The notes beneath the pieces were generated by a model. It did not search any database, was not told the DNA's origin, and was given only the letters and a program-made list of their open reading frames with translations. Positions 10,668 to 19,930 of a DNA stretch of 64,000 nt are shown here, one piece after another; the stretch's first letter is position 1, and every line of letters begins with the position of its first letter. The DNA is from Streptococcus mitis SK564 (GTDB lineage: Bacteria; Bacillota; Bacilli; Lactobacillales; Streptococcaceae). The position numbers were made by a program, and so were the translations under genes. Location of the stretch: the NCBI RefSeq assembly GCF_000148525.1, contig NZ_AEDU01000008.1, positions 124,001 to 188,000 of the forward strand. The letters run 5' to 3'.

Positions 10668-11183
10668 TTAATCGTGGTATTCTCCGCGATCCCATTTTTC
10701 AAGGAATTCAGTGAAGAAGTTTGCGTCTGTTTGTTGAGCATTGTGACTTTCAACGTGTTCAATTTTCGCAATCAATTTTTTGTTTTCTTCAGATGGTTTA
10801 TATTCAGCATGGATAAAAGCTTCAATGATATCGCACATGAGCAATTCACCAGTAATCTTACCACCAAAACCGATAACGTTAGCGTTCAATTGTTCTTTAG
10901 CATAAAGGGCTGTTGTCATATCACGAACCAAGGCAGAACGGACACCTGGAACTTTATTTACAGCGTTGTTGATACCAACACCAGTACCACAGATACATAC
11001 TCCAAGATCAGCTTGACCGCTAGTTACAGCTTCCCCTACTTTTTTACCAAAGATTGGGTAGTGAGTACGTGTATGGTCATATGTACCAAAGTCAATGACT
11101 TCATATCCTTTTGATTTCAAAAATTCTGAAACCGCCATTTTTTCATCTGTTACGATGTGGTCACATCCAATTGCAATTCTCAT
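10668..11183 (-). CDS. lacB: Galactose-6-phosphate isomerase subunit LacB
   Basis: RpiB-family subunit (171 aa) that with LacA converts galactose-6-phosphate to tagatose-6-phosphate. LacB carries the catalytic cysteine C65 in VCICGTGVG and the DHxxT residues near the N-terminus (GCDHIVTD). It lies 30 bases after lacA. Confidence 0.96.
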   Translation of the reverse strand: MRIAIGCDHIVTDEKMAVSEFLKSKGYEVIDFGTYDHTRTHYPIFGKKVGEAVTSGQADLGVCICGTGVGINNAVNKVPGVRSALVRDMTTALYAKEQLNANVIGFGGKITGELLMCDIIEAFIHAEYKPSEENKKLIAKIEHVESHNAQQTDANFFTEFLEKWDRGEYHD

Positions 11184-11213
11184 TTTTAACTTACCTTTCT
11201 TACTGTAATCTAA

Positions 11214-11639
11214 TTAGCACATTTTGTTCAACATATCGACCCGAATTTGGTGACGTCCACCATCGTATTTACCGTTAACAAATCCTTTAGCGATGTTTTT
11301 AGCCAATTCATCACCGACAAGTTGTGCACCCATAGTGATCATACGTGAGTTGTTGTGGCCACGAGTCATATAAGCTGAACGTTCGTCAGATACTTCTGCA
11401 GCAACCATTCCTTTGATCTTAGTTGCGACCATAAATGGACCAGCTCCATAAGCATCAATCACGATACCAAGGTTTTGTTCTTCTTTGTTTACTTCTGCAG
11501 CAACAGCAAGAGTCACATCAACAAAGTCTTGACCTTCAGCTGTAACATCCACAACGTGGAAGTTTTCTTTTTCCAAGAAGTCTTTCACAACTTCTTTCAA
11601 TCTCAAACCTGCAGCATCTGCACCGATAACAATAGACAT
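11214..11639 (-). CDS. lacA: Galactose-6-phosphate isomerase subunit LacA
   Basis: RpiB-family partner subunit (141 aa). Where LacB has CGTG, LacA has DAYGAG, so it lacks the catalytic cysteine. This is normal for the heteromeric enzyme, whose active site is shared. It is the first gene of lacABCD. The promoter is about 225 bases upstream, leaving a long untranslated leader. Confidence 0.96.
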   Translation of the reverse strand: MSIVIGADAAGLRLKEVVKDFLEKENFHVVDVTAEGQDFVDVTLAVAAEVNKEEQNLGIVIDAYGAGPFMVATKIKGMVAAEVSDERSAYMTRGHNNSRMITMGAQLVGDELAKNIAKGFVNGKYDGGRHQIRVDMLNKMC

Positions 11640-11828
11640 ATTGTATACTCCTTTTTATTTTTCTAGGCTAGTAAAATCTCTTATAGTTATTAGTTTACCT
11701 ACAAAAAGCTTTCTAGCAGTTTATTGACAAATTGGCTTGAATGAGATGAATGACACCTTATTCAAGTTTAGGAAATCAAGTTCCTAGAAATAATCTCTCT
11801 TTCAAAGAGAATATAACAAGTGATTGTT

Positions 11829-11863
11829 TGTTTGTTACAAACATCATTTGTTGCTTACAAACA
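11829..11863. promoter_or_regulatory. Two LacR-type operator palindromes at the lacA promoter
   Basis: TGTTTGTTACAAACA (11829-11843) is a perfect palindrome. TGTTGCTTACAAACA (11849-11863) is a diverged copy 20 bases away, about two helical turns. Both lie at and just downstream of the -10. A further TGTTTGTTTT half-site is at 11901-11910. The TGTTTGT element is the known core of streptococcal LacR sites. Confidence 0.7.
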
Positions 11864-11864
11864 T

Positions 11865-11893
11865 AATATACTCCTATTTGTCGAAAAAGTCAA
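11865..11893 (-). promoter_or_regulatory. lacABCD promoter
   Basis: -35 TTGACT (11888-11893), 17-base spacer, -10 TATATT (11865-11870). The predicted start near 11858 gives a leader of about 219 bases before lacA containing the hairpin CTTGAAT...ATTCAAG. Confidence 0.8.
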
Positions 11894-11923
11894 CAGTTAA
11901 TGTTTGTTTTTGTGGTTTTTTAT

Positions 11924-12820
11924 CTAAAAGATTTCGATATCAAAACCAATCTGATCCACTTGTCCTGGCTCTAAGAGACGAACATTCTTCTTATCTTCTA
12001 GATGATCTCCTTCTTCAAGGGATGTTGACAAGCCAGACCATGGTTCAAAAGCAATGAAAGAACCTTTATTCAAAGTTGACCAGATAATGAGATTTGGAAA
12101 CTCTGCAAAGTGCACTTTCAATCCCTTATCATGTTTACGAGAACGAAGGGCAATTGTTCTAGATTGCAATTCATCTAAGGTAACTGCGTCTGTACTGAAA
12201 AGATCATAACTAAGATCTAATTCCTTTTGCCCCTCTAGCCATGGACTTCTATCTTGGAAATCCAACATGCCTGTTTCTGGGAAAGGACGTGGAACAGAGC
12301 AAGTCTCTTCTTTCTCAAACTCTAAATAGTAATCTTCGTAGACTTCATCATCCACTAAGGGACAATTAAATCCTGGATGTCCACCAATAAAGTAAGGCAT
12401 GACCTTACTAGTTTCTTTATTGAAAATTTTGTATTGAGTCCGTACTGTCTTTCCTGTAAGGATATAAGTGATTTCTAGTCGGAAATGATAAGGATAGTTT
12501 TGATAGCTATTCTCATCGTCCTCAATTGCAAAAGTTACACTCTTGTCTGTCTGTTCGACTAATTCAAATTCTTTCTTACGAACCAAACCATGACGAGGAA
12601 TCTTTCCTTTGCTTTCTTGCCCCTTCTCATCTATATAAACGGCTGTATCCTCTCTCAAAGAACCACAAATGGGGAAGAGAACAGGAGCTTGTCCACTCCA
12701 ATAAGTAGCATCCCCTTGCCACAAATACTCAAATCCCTCAGCATCTTTTATAGAAGAAAGAGCCCCACCAAAACTGTTAAATTGAACTCTTAATTGTTCT
12801 GATTTTAATTCAATTACCAT
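11924..12820 (-). CDS. Aldose 1-epimerase family protein (LacX-like)
   Basis: Cytoplasmic galactose mutarotase-fold protein of 298 residues. The two conserved histidine regions are present (PRHGLVR near residue 91 and GGHPGFNCPL near 145), and a late acidic residue lies in FEPWSGL. It resembles LacX, encoded with lac genes in Lactococcus, and may interconvert anomers of galactose or its phosphate; the true substrate is not shown. It is immediately upstream of the lacA promoter on the same strand and behind its own terminator-bounded segment. Confidence 0.85.
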   Translation of the reverse strand: MVIELKSEQLRVQFNSFGGALSSIKDAEGFEYLWQGDATYWSGQAPVLFPICGSLREDTAVYIDEKGQESKGKIPRHGLVRKKEFELVEQTDKSVTFAIEDDENSYQNYPYHFRLEITYILTGKTVRTQYKIFNKETSKVMPYFIGGHPGFNCPLVDDEVYEDYYLEFEKEETCSVPRPFPETGMLDFQDRSPWLEGQKELDLSYDLFSTDAVTLDELQSRTIALRSRKHDKGLKVHFAEFPNLIIWSTLNKGSFIAFEPWSGLSTSLEEGDHLEDKKNVRLLEPGQVDQIGFDIEIF

Positions 12821-12848
12821 TATTTTCTCCGATTTCTTGATAGTTTAT

Positions 12849-12892
12849 AAAAAACTAGGCTGTCACTCCTAGAAGGTATGACAACCTAGTTT
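12849..12892 (-). terminator. Terminator between PTS operon and lacX-like gene
   Basis: Minus strand: AAACTAGG-T-TGTCA pairs with TGACA-G-CCTAGTTT, then a TTTTTT run. It ends the upstream galactitol-type PTS transcript. Confidence 0.75.
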
Positions 12893-12901
12893 CAACAATT
12901 T

Positions 12902-13004
12902 ACACTCTGCGAAAATCCAATTCAAACTTCGTCAGCGTCGCCTTGCCGTACTTTAGTACAGCCTGCGGCTAGCTTCCTAGTTTGCTCTTTGATTTTCATT
13001 GAGC
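12902..13004 (-). repeat. BOX element, boxA-boxC type without boxB
   Basis: Minus strand: the boxA part begins CAATGAAAATCAAAGAGC and includes GGAAGCTAGCCGCAGGC. It runs through a short GTAC palindrome into the boxC part with GGCAAGGCGACGCTGACG. This is the classical pneumococcal intergenic repeat. It lies between the PTS EIIC gene and its terminator. Confidence 0.9.
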
Positions 13005-13024
13005 TTACATTTTATAGGAGCGCA

Positions 13025-14500
13025 TTATTTTGCTTTTGCTGCGTACTCTTCGTTACGTTTGATCATTTGTTTTCTGTACCAAGCAAAGATACCGATATAG
13101 AATACAAGGAAGACTACAGCACCAAGGATTGCTTTGATATCACCTGTTGTAGTGTTACCAATTGTCCAACCAAGAAGTTTTTCGATTGGTCCTTCAAGAG
13201 TTGAGTGAGTAATCAATTGAGTTTGGCTCACACCTGCTGGGAAGGCACCTACACCTTTAGCAAGTTCTGTTGCAAATGGTGCGATAAGTGTACCTGAAAG
13301 AAGGAAGAGTGGCAACAAGAGTGTTCCGAAGATAATCATACGGAGCAATTTACCACGAGTTACAACCAAGAGAGCTGGAGTAACACCCATAGCGATGATA
13401 CCTGCAAGTGGCAAGATACCATTTCCGACTTTTGAAAGAAGCACTGCTTCAACCAACATGATTGGTGCAAGCACGTTAGCACAAGCCCAGATTTCAGCAC
13501 GACCAGCGATGAATGGCCAGTCAAGACCGATGTTAAATTTACGTCCTTGAAGACGTTTAGTAGCAACGTTTGTAATACCTTGTGAAAGTGGTTCTACGGC
13601 AGCGATGAACCATGAACCGATAAGTGAGAAGAGTTCCAAAGATACACCAGCTGTCAAACCGAGAGACAACCATCCTTTGATAACAAGACGCCATTTATCT
13701 GCATCTGCAACACCTTCAATTGGATGTGGAGTTCCCATAATACCGATAACAATACCAAGAATGAAACCGATAAAGAATTTAGAACCCCAGAAACCGATTT
13801 TCTTGTTCAATTTTGCAGCGTCAAAGTCATATTTATCAAGACCTGGGAAGAATTTTTCAAAAATCTTATCCAAAACCATGATAACTGGGTTCATCATATA
13901 GTTCATGTGAGTTGATGTCATTGGTGATGAACTTGGAGCGTTAAGAAGGTCATCAAATGTAGGTTTCATCAAGTCAGAGTTGATAATTTTCAACACACCA
14001 ACAAGGACGATTGCTGCTGTAGCAATCAAGAGTGAAACTCCTTGGCTCACACCGTTGTTGTCTGCATACCATTTAATCAAAAGACCTGTGATAGACAAGT
14101 GCCAGATATCAAAGATATCAACGTCAAGTGTATCAGTTTTCTTCATAGCAAGCATCACTACGTTGACAATCAACATGATGAGCAAGAAGTAAAGTGTCCA
14201 AGCAGATCCCCAAGTGATTGTAGCAAGTGGTGCCCAACCAACGTCAGTGATACTCAATTGGATACCAGTGTTTTCAACGAATTTTGCAAGTGATGCTGAG
14301 AAAGCACCATTTAGCATACCGATGATAGCTCCGATACCAGTAAGAGCGATGGCAAGTTTAATACCACCTTCAAGCGCTTTGGAGAATTTCACTCCAAAAA
14401 GTAAAGCCAATACTGTCAAAATGATTAACATGATGACAGGTCCACCCATATCTAAGATAGGTGTGAAAAATTCTTTGATTAGACCAAAGATTGCATCCAT
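13025..14500 (-). CDS. PTS EIIC component, galactitol family
   Basis: Polytopic membrane permease of 491 residues, strongly hydrophobic throughout, of the EIIC-GAT type (N-terminus MDAIFGLIKEFFTPILDMGG, then repeated Gly-rich helices). It works with the EIIB and EIIA encoded directly upstream. The substrate could be galactitol, galactose or another sugar; proximity to the tagatose pathway makes a galactose-derived sugar attractive but unproven. The start has a clear GGGAGG ribosome site. Confidence 0.88.
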   Translation of the reverse strand: MDAIFGLIKEFFTPILDMGGPVIMLIILTVLALLFGVKFSKALEGGIKLAIALTGIGAIIGMLNGAFSASLAKFVENTGIQLSITDVGWAPLATITWGSAWTLYFLLIMLIVNVVMLAMKKTDTLDVDIFDIWHLSITGLLIKWYADNNGVSQGVSLLIATAAIVLVGVLKIINSDLMKPTFDDLLNAPSSSPMTSTHMNYMMNPVIMVLDKIFEKFFPGLDKYDFDAAKLNKKIGFWGSKFFIGFILGIVIGIMGTPHPIEGVADADKWRLVIKGWLSLGLTAGVSLELFSLIGSWFIAAVEPLSQGITNVATKRLQGRKFNIGLDWPFIAGRAEIWACANVLAPIMLVEAVLLSKVGNGILPLAGIIAMGVTPALLVVTRGKLLRMIIFGTLLLPLFLLSGTLIAPFATELAKGVGAFPAGVSQTQLITHSTLEGPIEKLLGWTIGNTTTGDIKAILGAVVFLVFYIGIFAWYRKQMIKRNEEYAAKAK

Positions 14501-14546
14501 AACAGTTCCTCCCTTTTTGTGTTATATGAATGTTAACAAATTAGAA

Positions 14547-14852
14547 TTAGCTTAATCCGTGTTCTTTAATAGCTGCTTCAATATTGTCAAATACTGGAGC
14601 ACTCATAGCTGGGATACGGAATAAGATTGGTCCAGCTTCGATAACTGGAATACCTGGGTCAAAACCAAGGTCTGTCGCAGCAATTGGTGTGAAGATGTCA
14701 TAACCTTTGATAAGATCTTCGTTAACGTCTTTTACCATAACTGCATCACAGTGAACATCAAAACCACGGTTTGAAAGTTCTTCTTCAAGAGCACTTTTAA
14801 TTTGGTGGCTTGAGTTAACACCTGCACCGCAGGCGGCAAGAATTTTAATCAT
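14547..14852 (-). CDS. PTS EIIB component, galactitol family
   Basis: A 101-residue cytoplasmic EIIB with phosphocysteine C8 in ILAACGAGVNSS. I start at ATG 14852 behind GGAGG; a longer frame to 14888 has no supporting ribosome site and adds 12 atypical residues. It is encoded between EIIA and EIIC. Confidence 0.9.
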   Translation of the reverse strand: MIKILAACGAGVNSSHQIKSALEEELSNRGFDVHCDAVMVKDVNEDLIKGYDIFTPIAATDLGFDPGIPVIEAGPILFRIPAMSAPVFDNIEAAIKEHGLS

Positions 14853-14890
14853 ATGGATTTCCTCCGATTTAATATTTTTAATAGACAAGA

Positions 14891-15367
14891 TTAAGCAATT
14901 GCTTCAGCAATATAAGCATAGAGGGCTTCTGGTTCAGAAATTTTTGATAGGTCTTCAAGATGACCATTTCCAGTAAAGAAGTCCATCAACTGAGCAAGAA
15001 TGTTCGTTTGACTTGAACTTGAGTTATTAATAATAAAGAAGAGTAAAGATACTTCTACTTCCTTATCTGGTGCAATCATGTTGTGGAAGGTCACAGGTTT
15101 ATCTAATCGAACGACCACTACTTTTTCAGCTAGATTATGAACAATATCTGTATGAGGAATAGCCACATTCGGCAAATCCTTACCCAAAAATTCCATATCT
15201 AAGCCAGTTGGAAATGACTTTTCACGCGTGATCAAGGCTTCACGATAGGTTGGAGTCACGATTTCTCGTTCTTCCAATAAAGTCGAAACCTGATCAAAGA
15301 GATGTTCTTGATTATCCGCTTCTAAGCAAAACACAAGGTTTTTGTCAAAGAAATGATCTAATCCCAT
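14891..15367 (-). CDS. PTS EIIA component (fructose/mannitol/galactitol type)
   Basis: A 158-residue EIIA of the PTS_EIIA_2 family with phosphohistidine H72 in VAIPHTD. I chose ATG 15367, which has AAGGGA 8 bases upstream; an in-frame ATG 21 bases earlier overlaps that site. It is the first gene of the three-gene PTS operon, which has its own promoter with an overlapping cre. Confidence 0.9.
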   Translation of the reverse strand: MGLDHFFDKNLVFCLEADNQEHLFDQVSTLLEEREIVTPTYREALITREKSFPTGLDMEFLGKDLPNVAIPHTDIVHNLAEKVVVVRLDKPVTFHNMIAPDKEVEVSLLFFIINNSSSSQTNILAQLMDFFTGNGHLEDLSKISEPEALYAYIAEAIA

Positions 15368-15403
15368 AAGGTTTTCCCTTCTTTCCATTAACTTTATGCT
15401 ATA

Positions 15404-15432
15404 AGTATAACACTATATGAAATCGTTGTCAA
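15404..15432 (-). promoter_or_regulatory. Promoter of the PTS operon
   Basis: -35 TTGACA (15427-15432), 17-base spacer, extended -10 TGTTATACT (TATACT at 15404-15409). Confidence 0.88.
15417..15432. promoter_or_regulatory. CcpA cre site in the PTS promoter
   Basis: Minus-strand TTGACAACGATTTCAT fits WTGNNARCGNWWWCAW at all 16 positions and covers the -35 and spacer, predicting strong catabolite repression. Confidence 0.82.
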
Positions 15433-15496
15433 TAATTTTCTGTTCTTTTTTGTCTCTTTTTTTATATTTTTGTTGTTTTTGTAGTTCGACTTATAA

Positions 15497-15521
15497 AAAC
15501 AAACACATAAACAAACACATA
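15497..15521. repeat. Direct repeats upstream of the PTS promoter
   Basis: AAACAAACACATA occurs at 15497-15509 and again at 15509-15521 with a 12-base period, followed by AAACA. The TGTTTGT complement resembles LacR half-sites, suggesting an operator for LacR or another DeoR-type regulator, 65 bases upstream of the -35. Confidence 0.45.
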
Positions 15522-15545
15522 AACATTTTTTGTTTTAGAAACTAA

Positions 15546-15574
15546 AAAAACAGACCATTAAAGCCTGCTTTACT
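15546..15574 (-). terminator. Probable terminator after lepA
   Basis: Minus strand: CAGGC TTTAAT GGTCTG followed by seven T. The stem is short with one wobble pair. It lies 50 bases after the lepA stop. Confidence 0.5.
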
Positions 15575-15624
15575 ATTGATTCTGATATAAATTTCCTGTG
15601 AACAAGGAAAAACAATTATGACAA

Positions 15625-17448
15625 CTACTCTTCATCCATACTCAAGACGCTAAGGAAGGCTTCTTGTGGAACTTCTACTGATCCGATAGCTTTCATGCGC
15701 TTCTTACCAGCTTTTTGTTTTTCAAGGAGTTTACGTTTACGAGAAACGTCACCACCATAACATTTAGCAAGTACGTTCTTACGAAGGGCCTTGATATCTG
15801 TACGAGCCACAATCTTGTGTCCAATTGCTGCTTGAATTGGCACCTCAAATTGTTGACGAGGAATGATTTTCTTGAGCTTATCAACGATGAGTTTCCCACG
15901 TTCGTAGGCAAAATCCTTATGAACGATAAAGCTGAGGGCATCTACCTTGTCTCCATTGAGAAGGATGTCCATTTTGACTAGCTTAGATGGGCGGTACTCT
16001 GACAATTCGTAGTCAAAGCTTGCATAACCACGTGTTGAAGATTTGAGCTTATCAAAGAAATCAAAAACGATCTCAGCAAGTGGAATTTGATAGATGACAT
16101 TAACACGATTGTCATCAATATAGTCCATAGTCACAAAGTCCCCACGCTTGCGCTGAGCTAGCTCCATTACTGCTCCCACGAACTCCTGTGGTACCATGAT
16201 TTGCGCCTTAACATAAGGCTCTTCAATGGTTGCAATCTTAGTAGGATCTGGGAACTCAGATGGGTTAGACACATCCATAGACTCACCGTCAGTCAAATTA
16301 ACCTTATAGATAACAGACGGAGCTGTCATGATGAGGTCGATGTTAAACTCACGTTCCAAACGTTCTTGGATAACATCCATATGGAGGAGTCCAAGGAAAC
16401 CACAACGGAAACCAAATCCAAGGGCCTGAGATGTTTCTGGTTCAAACTGAAGACTAGCATCATTCAGTTGCAATTTTTCAAGGGCTTCACGTAGGTCATT
16501 GTACTTGTTTGATTCAATTGGATAGAGACCCGCAAAGACCATAGGATTCATCTGCTTGTAGCCATGTAATGGCTCTGCCGCAGGATTGGTTGCCAAGGTA
16601 ACGGTATCACCCACACGAGTGTCCTGAACCGTCTTGATAGAAGCTGCAATATAACCAACATCACCAGTCGCAAGGAAATCACGACCAACTGCTTTCGGAG
16701 TAAAAATACCAACTTCTGTCACATCAAAAGTCTTGCCATTACTCATAAGTTGAATCTTATCGCCAGGTTTAACCACCCCGTCCATAACACGCACTTGGAG
16801 AATAACCCCGCGGTAAGCATCATAAACTGAGTCGAAAATCAAGGCCTTAAGTGGCGCCGTCACATCACCCGTTGGTGCTGGCACTTTTTCTACGATTTGC
16901 TCAAGAATTTCTTCGATACCGATACCAGCCTTGGCAGATGCTAAGACTGCTTCACTGGCATCCAAACCAATGACATCTTCAATTTCTGTACGCACGCGCT
17001 CTGGATCCGCTGCTGGCAGGTCAATTTTGTTAATGACTGGCATGATTTCCAAATCATTGTCCAAGGCCAAATAAACGTTGGCAAGGGTTTGAGCCTCAAT
17101 TCCTTGGGCAGCATCAACCACTAAAATCGCTCCCTCACAGGCAGCTAGCGAACGTGAAACTTCATAGGTAAAGTCTACGTGTCCTGGTGTGTCAATCAAG
17201 TGGAAAATATAGGTCTCTCCATCTTTTGCAGTATAATTGAGCTCAATGGCATTCAACTTAATGGTAATCCCACGTTCTCGCTCTAAATCCATGCTATCCA
17301 AAAGCTGGGCCTGCATTTCACGACTGGAAACTGTCTCTGTCTTTTCTAAAATGCGGTCTGCTAGAGTTGATTTCCCGTGGTCAATATGAGCGATAATAGA
17401 GAAGTTACGGATCTTCTCCTGTCGTTTTTTCAATTCTTCTAAGTTCAT
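15625..17448 (-). CDS. lepA: Elongation factor 4 (LepA), ribosome back-translocase GTPase
   Basis: A 607-residue translational GTPase. G1 is AHIDHGKST, switch II is DTPGHVDF, and NKIDLP is present. The LepA-specific C-terminal domain ends in [18 protein letters not shown] start at ATG 17448 ([13 protein letters not shown]) behind GGAAGAG; a 21-codon upstream extension is open but has no family support. It has its own promoter, separating it from the phosphatase and recN upstream. Confidence 0.97.
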   Translation of the reverse strand: MNLEELKKRQEKIRNFSIIAHIDHGKSTLADRILEKTETVSSREMQAQLLDSMDLERERGITIKLNAIELNYTAKDGETYIFHLIDTPGHVDFTYEVSRSLAACEGAILVVDAAQGIEAQTLANVYLALDNDLEIMPVINKIDLPAADPERVRTEIEDVIGLDASEAVLASAKAGIGIEEILEQIVEKVPAPTGDVTAPLKALIFDSVYDAYRGVILQVRVMDGVVKPGDKIQLMSNGKTFDVTEVGIFTPKAVGRDFLATGDVGYIAASIKTVQDTRVGDTVTLATNPAAEPLHGYKQMNPMVFAGLYPIESNKYNDLREALEKLQLNDASLQFEPETSQALGFGFRCGFLGLLHMDVIQERLEREFNIDLIMTAPSVIYKVNLTDGESMDVSNPSEFPDPTKIATIEEPYVKAQIMVPQEFVGAVMELAQRKRGDFVTMDYIDDNRVNVIYQIPLAEIVFDFFDKLKSSTRGYASFDYELSEYRPSKLVKMDILLNGDKVDALSFIVHKDFAYERGKLIVDKLKKIIPRQQFEVPIQAAIGHKIVARTDIKALRKNVLAKCYGGDVSRKRKLLEKQKAGKKRMKAIGSVEVPQEAFLSVLSMDEE

Positions 17449-17476
17449 GATTCTCTTCCTTTCAGGGTATCTATTT

Positions 17477-17505
17477 ATTATAAATTGTTTTTGACATTTT
17501 GACAA
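17477..17505 (-). promoter_or_regulatory. lepA promoter
   Basis: -35 TTGTCA (17500-17505), 17-base spacer, -10 TATAAT (17477-17482). It is flanked by an 8-base inverted repeat, CAGGGTAT (17463-17470) and ATACCCTG (17510-17517). Confidence 0.8.
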
Positions 17506-17526
17506 GACCATACCCTGCTAGGAGTA

Positions 17527-18255
17527 CTAATCTTCAGCAACAAAGCCGTCATTTTCGATAAAGTAGCGTTCTGTCATTCCTTGGTCTGTAAAGACAATCC
17601 CATGAAGGACACCACCATAGACAGCTCCTCCGTCCATTCCAATCTTGCCATCTTCCGTCATCCAAAGTTCAGCTGTACCGCGTTCTTGCTTTAACAAACC
17701 ATAGACCGGTGTATGACCGAAGACAATGATTTTTCCAGTATGATTTTCAGCTTCGTGGAATGGTTTTCTAAGCCAGACTTTTTTATAATCTGTTGTTTCA
17801 TGCCAGTCGTCCAAGGTCAAATCAATACCTGCGTGCACAAAGATATACTTATCTGTCTCTACCACAAAAGGCATTTGACGAATAAATTCGACCAAGTCTG
17901 CCACTTCGGTGGCAACACGCTTGGCATCTTCTACTCCATCAACCGGTGCATCCAAGGGACGACCTAGGATAGAGTTAATGGTTGTATCTCCACCATTGCG
18001 ACGATAGTGGTCATAGCTTTCTTCTGGGTTATCGAGCCAAGTCAAAAACATATACTCGTGATTTCCTGACAAACAGATTGCCCCTTGATTATCGACCAAG
18101 TCCTTAACCATCTCTAGAACACGGCGACTATCTTCACCGCGGTCAATCAAGTCCCCTAGAAAGAGCAACTGGGTCTGACCATCCCATGTTTTAAGAAGGT
18201 CTTCTAGCATCCCTGCTTTTCCATGAACATCTCCAATTACATAATAGTCTGTCAT
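17527..18255 (-). CDS. Metallophosphatase, PPP-family serine/threonine phosphatase-like
   Basis: A 242-residue cytoplasmic phosphoesterase with the full calcineurin-like metal-binding set: GDVHG (residues 8-12), GDLIDRG (near 35-41) and GNHEY (near 67), with later histidines in FVHAGID and FGHTPVYG. Related bacterial proteins dephosphorylate proteins or diadenosine tetraphosphate; the substrate here is unknown. One base separates its start from the recN stop, so it is probably in the recN operon. Confidence 0.88.
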   Translation of the reverse strand: MTDYYVIGDVHGKAGMLEDLLKTWDGQTQLLFLGDLIDRGEDSRRVLEMVKDLVDNQGAICLSGNHEYMFLTWLDNPEESYDHYRRNGGDTTINSILGRPLDAPVDGVEDAKRVATEVADLVEFIRQMPFVVETDKYIFVHAGIDLTLDDWHETTDYKKVWLRKPFHEAENHTGKIIVFGHTPVYGLLKQERGTAELWMTEDGKIGMDGGAVYGGVLHGIVFTDQGMTERYFIENDGFVAED

Positions 18256-18256
18256 C

Positions 18257-19924
18257 TTATTTCTCCCTATTTCTCAACAATTCTCTGGCTTGCGTCAGGG
18301 CAGCTTCTGTCACATCATCACCTGCCAACATCTTGGCAACTTCCTCCACTCGCTCTTCAACCGTCAAGAGACGAACAGTCGAAACTGTTGAATGGTCATT
18401 GCTAATCTTCTCAATAAAGAATTGATAATCCGCAATCGCAATCACTTGTGGCAAATGGGAAATAGCCAGTACCTGACCATGCTGGCCAATCTTGTGAATT
18501 TTCTGTGCAATAGCCTGAGCTACACGGCCTGAAACTCCTGTATCCACCTCATCAAAGACTATGCTGGTCTTTCCTTCTTTACGTGAAAAGGCAGACTTAA
18601 TGGCTAGCATGAGGCGAGACAATTCTCCGCCAGATGCAACCTTAACCAAGGGTTTAAAGTCTTCACCAGGGTTGGTTGAAATATAAAACTCGACCATTTC
18701 ATTTCCCTCACGACTGAATTTGCCCTTGCTAAAACGAACCTGAAACTGGGCTTTTTCCATATAGAGGTCTTGCAGCTCTTGTTTAATCTCTGCTTCTAGC
18801 TGCTGAGCCAAGTCATGACGAGCAGATGCAAGCTGGCCTGCCAAATCAACAAGATTGACTTCCAATTTCTTGAGCTCGGTTTCCATGTCCTCAGAAGAAA
18901 GATTATTGCCTGTCAAAAGATTGTATTCTTCCGTAATCTTGGCAAAATAAAGCAAGACATCGTCTACAGTCCCACCATACTTACGGGTAATAGTATGAAG
19001 GAGATCCAAACGATTCTCAACCTGCATGAGACGATTGCCGTCAAAATCAAGGTCCTCAATGATAGCTTCCAAACGTTTGCTAATGTCTTCTAAAACATAG
19101 TAGGTCTCAGACAGAGAGCTTGAAATTTCACGGTATTCAGGGTCGTACTCTTCGACACTTTCCATGTCATTCATGGCTGAACGAACATTGGCCAGACTTG
19201 AAAAGTCTGCATTGTCCAACATACTGTAGGCATTGGTCAGTGTATCCGCAATATTTTTATGGTTGAGGAGTTTCTCTCGCTCTTGGTTAAGAGCCAAGTC
19301 TTCACCTGCTTGCAAGTTGGCTGCCTCAATCTCTGCCATTTGAAATTCCAACATTTCGATACGTGCCTTGTGTTCCTGTTGGTTTTTCTTGACTTCCAGA
19401 ACCTGCTTGCGCATTTTTCGATAGGCATCAAAACTCGTTTGATAGGTTTCTTTTAAGTCCCAAAAGGCTGCATCGCCAAATTCATCCAACATCTGGATAT
19501 GCAGTTGGGGACGCATTAACTCCTCTTGGTCATGCTGACCATGAATGTCCACAAGATGTTGCCCGATAGCACGCAAAACAGACAGATTAACCATCTGGCC
19601 ATTGACACGACTAATACTACGACCATTTTGCAGAATTTCTCGACGGATAATGATTTCATCACCCATTTCCAAACCTTGCTCATCAAAAATTTCCTGCAAA
19701 AGGCGACTATTCTCAACTGAGAAAAGCCCCTCAATCTCTGCCTTTGGCGCACCGTGACGAATAACATCTGTCGTAGCACGAGCTCCCAACATCATATTCA
19801 TGGCATCAATGATAATCGACTTCCCTGCACCCGTTTCACCAGTCAGGACAGTCATTCCCTTTTCAAAATTGAGGGAAATAGCCTCAATAATGGCAAAGTT
19901 TTTTATCGAAATTTCAAGTAACAT
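18257..19924 (-). CDS. recN: DNA repair protein RecN
   Basis: SMC-like ATPase of 555 residues for double-strand break repair. Walker A is GETGAGKS near residues 30-37. A long central coiled coil (about 160-370) is rich in Glu, Gln and Lys. The ABC signature LSRLMLA and Walker B SIVFDEVDTGVSG lie in the C-terminal half. It is in the common streptococcal order argR-recN. Confidence 0.96.
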   Translation of the reverse strand: MLLEISIKNFAIIEAISLNFEKGMTVLTGETGAGKSIIIDAMNMMLGARATTDVIRHGAPKAEIEGLFSVENSRLLQEIFDEQGLEMGDEIIIRREILQNGRSISRVNGQMVNLSVLRAIGQHLVDIHGQHDQEELMRPQLHIQMLDEFGDAAFWDLKETYQTSFDAYRKMRKQVLEVKKNQQEHKARIEMLEFQMAEIEAANLQAGEDLALNQEREKLLNHKNIADTLTNAYSMLDNADFSSLANVRSAMNDMESVEEYDPEYREISSSLSETYYVLEDISKRLEAIIEDLDFDGNRLMQVENRLDLLHTITRKYGGTVDDVLLYFAKITEEYNLLTGNNLSSEDMETELKKLEVNLVDLAGQLASARHDLAQQLEAEIKQELQDLYMEKAQFQVRFSKGKFSREGNEMVEFYISTNPGEDFKPLVKVASGGELSRLMLAIKSAFSRKEGKTSIVFDEVDTGVSGRVAQAIAQKIHKIGQHGQVLAISHLPQVIAIADYQFFIEKISNDHSTVSTVRLLTVEERVEEVAKMLAGDDVTEAALTQARELLRNREK

Positions 19925-19930
19925 ATAGAC

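Noticed and set aside
10626-11114. A 162-codon plus-strand ORF
   Set aside because: Antisense shadow of lacB and lacC.
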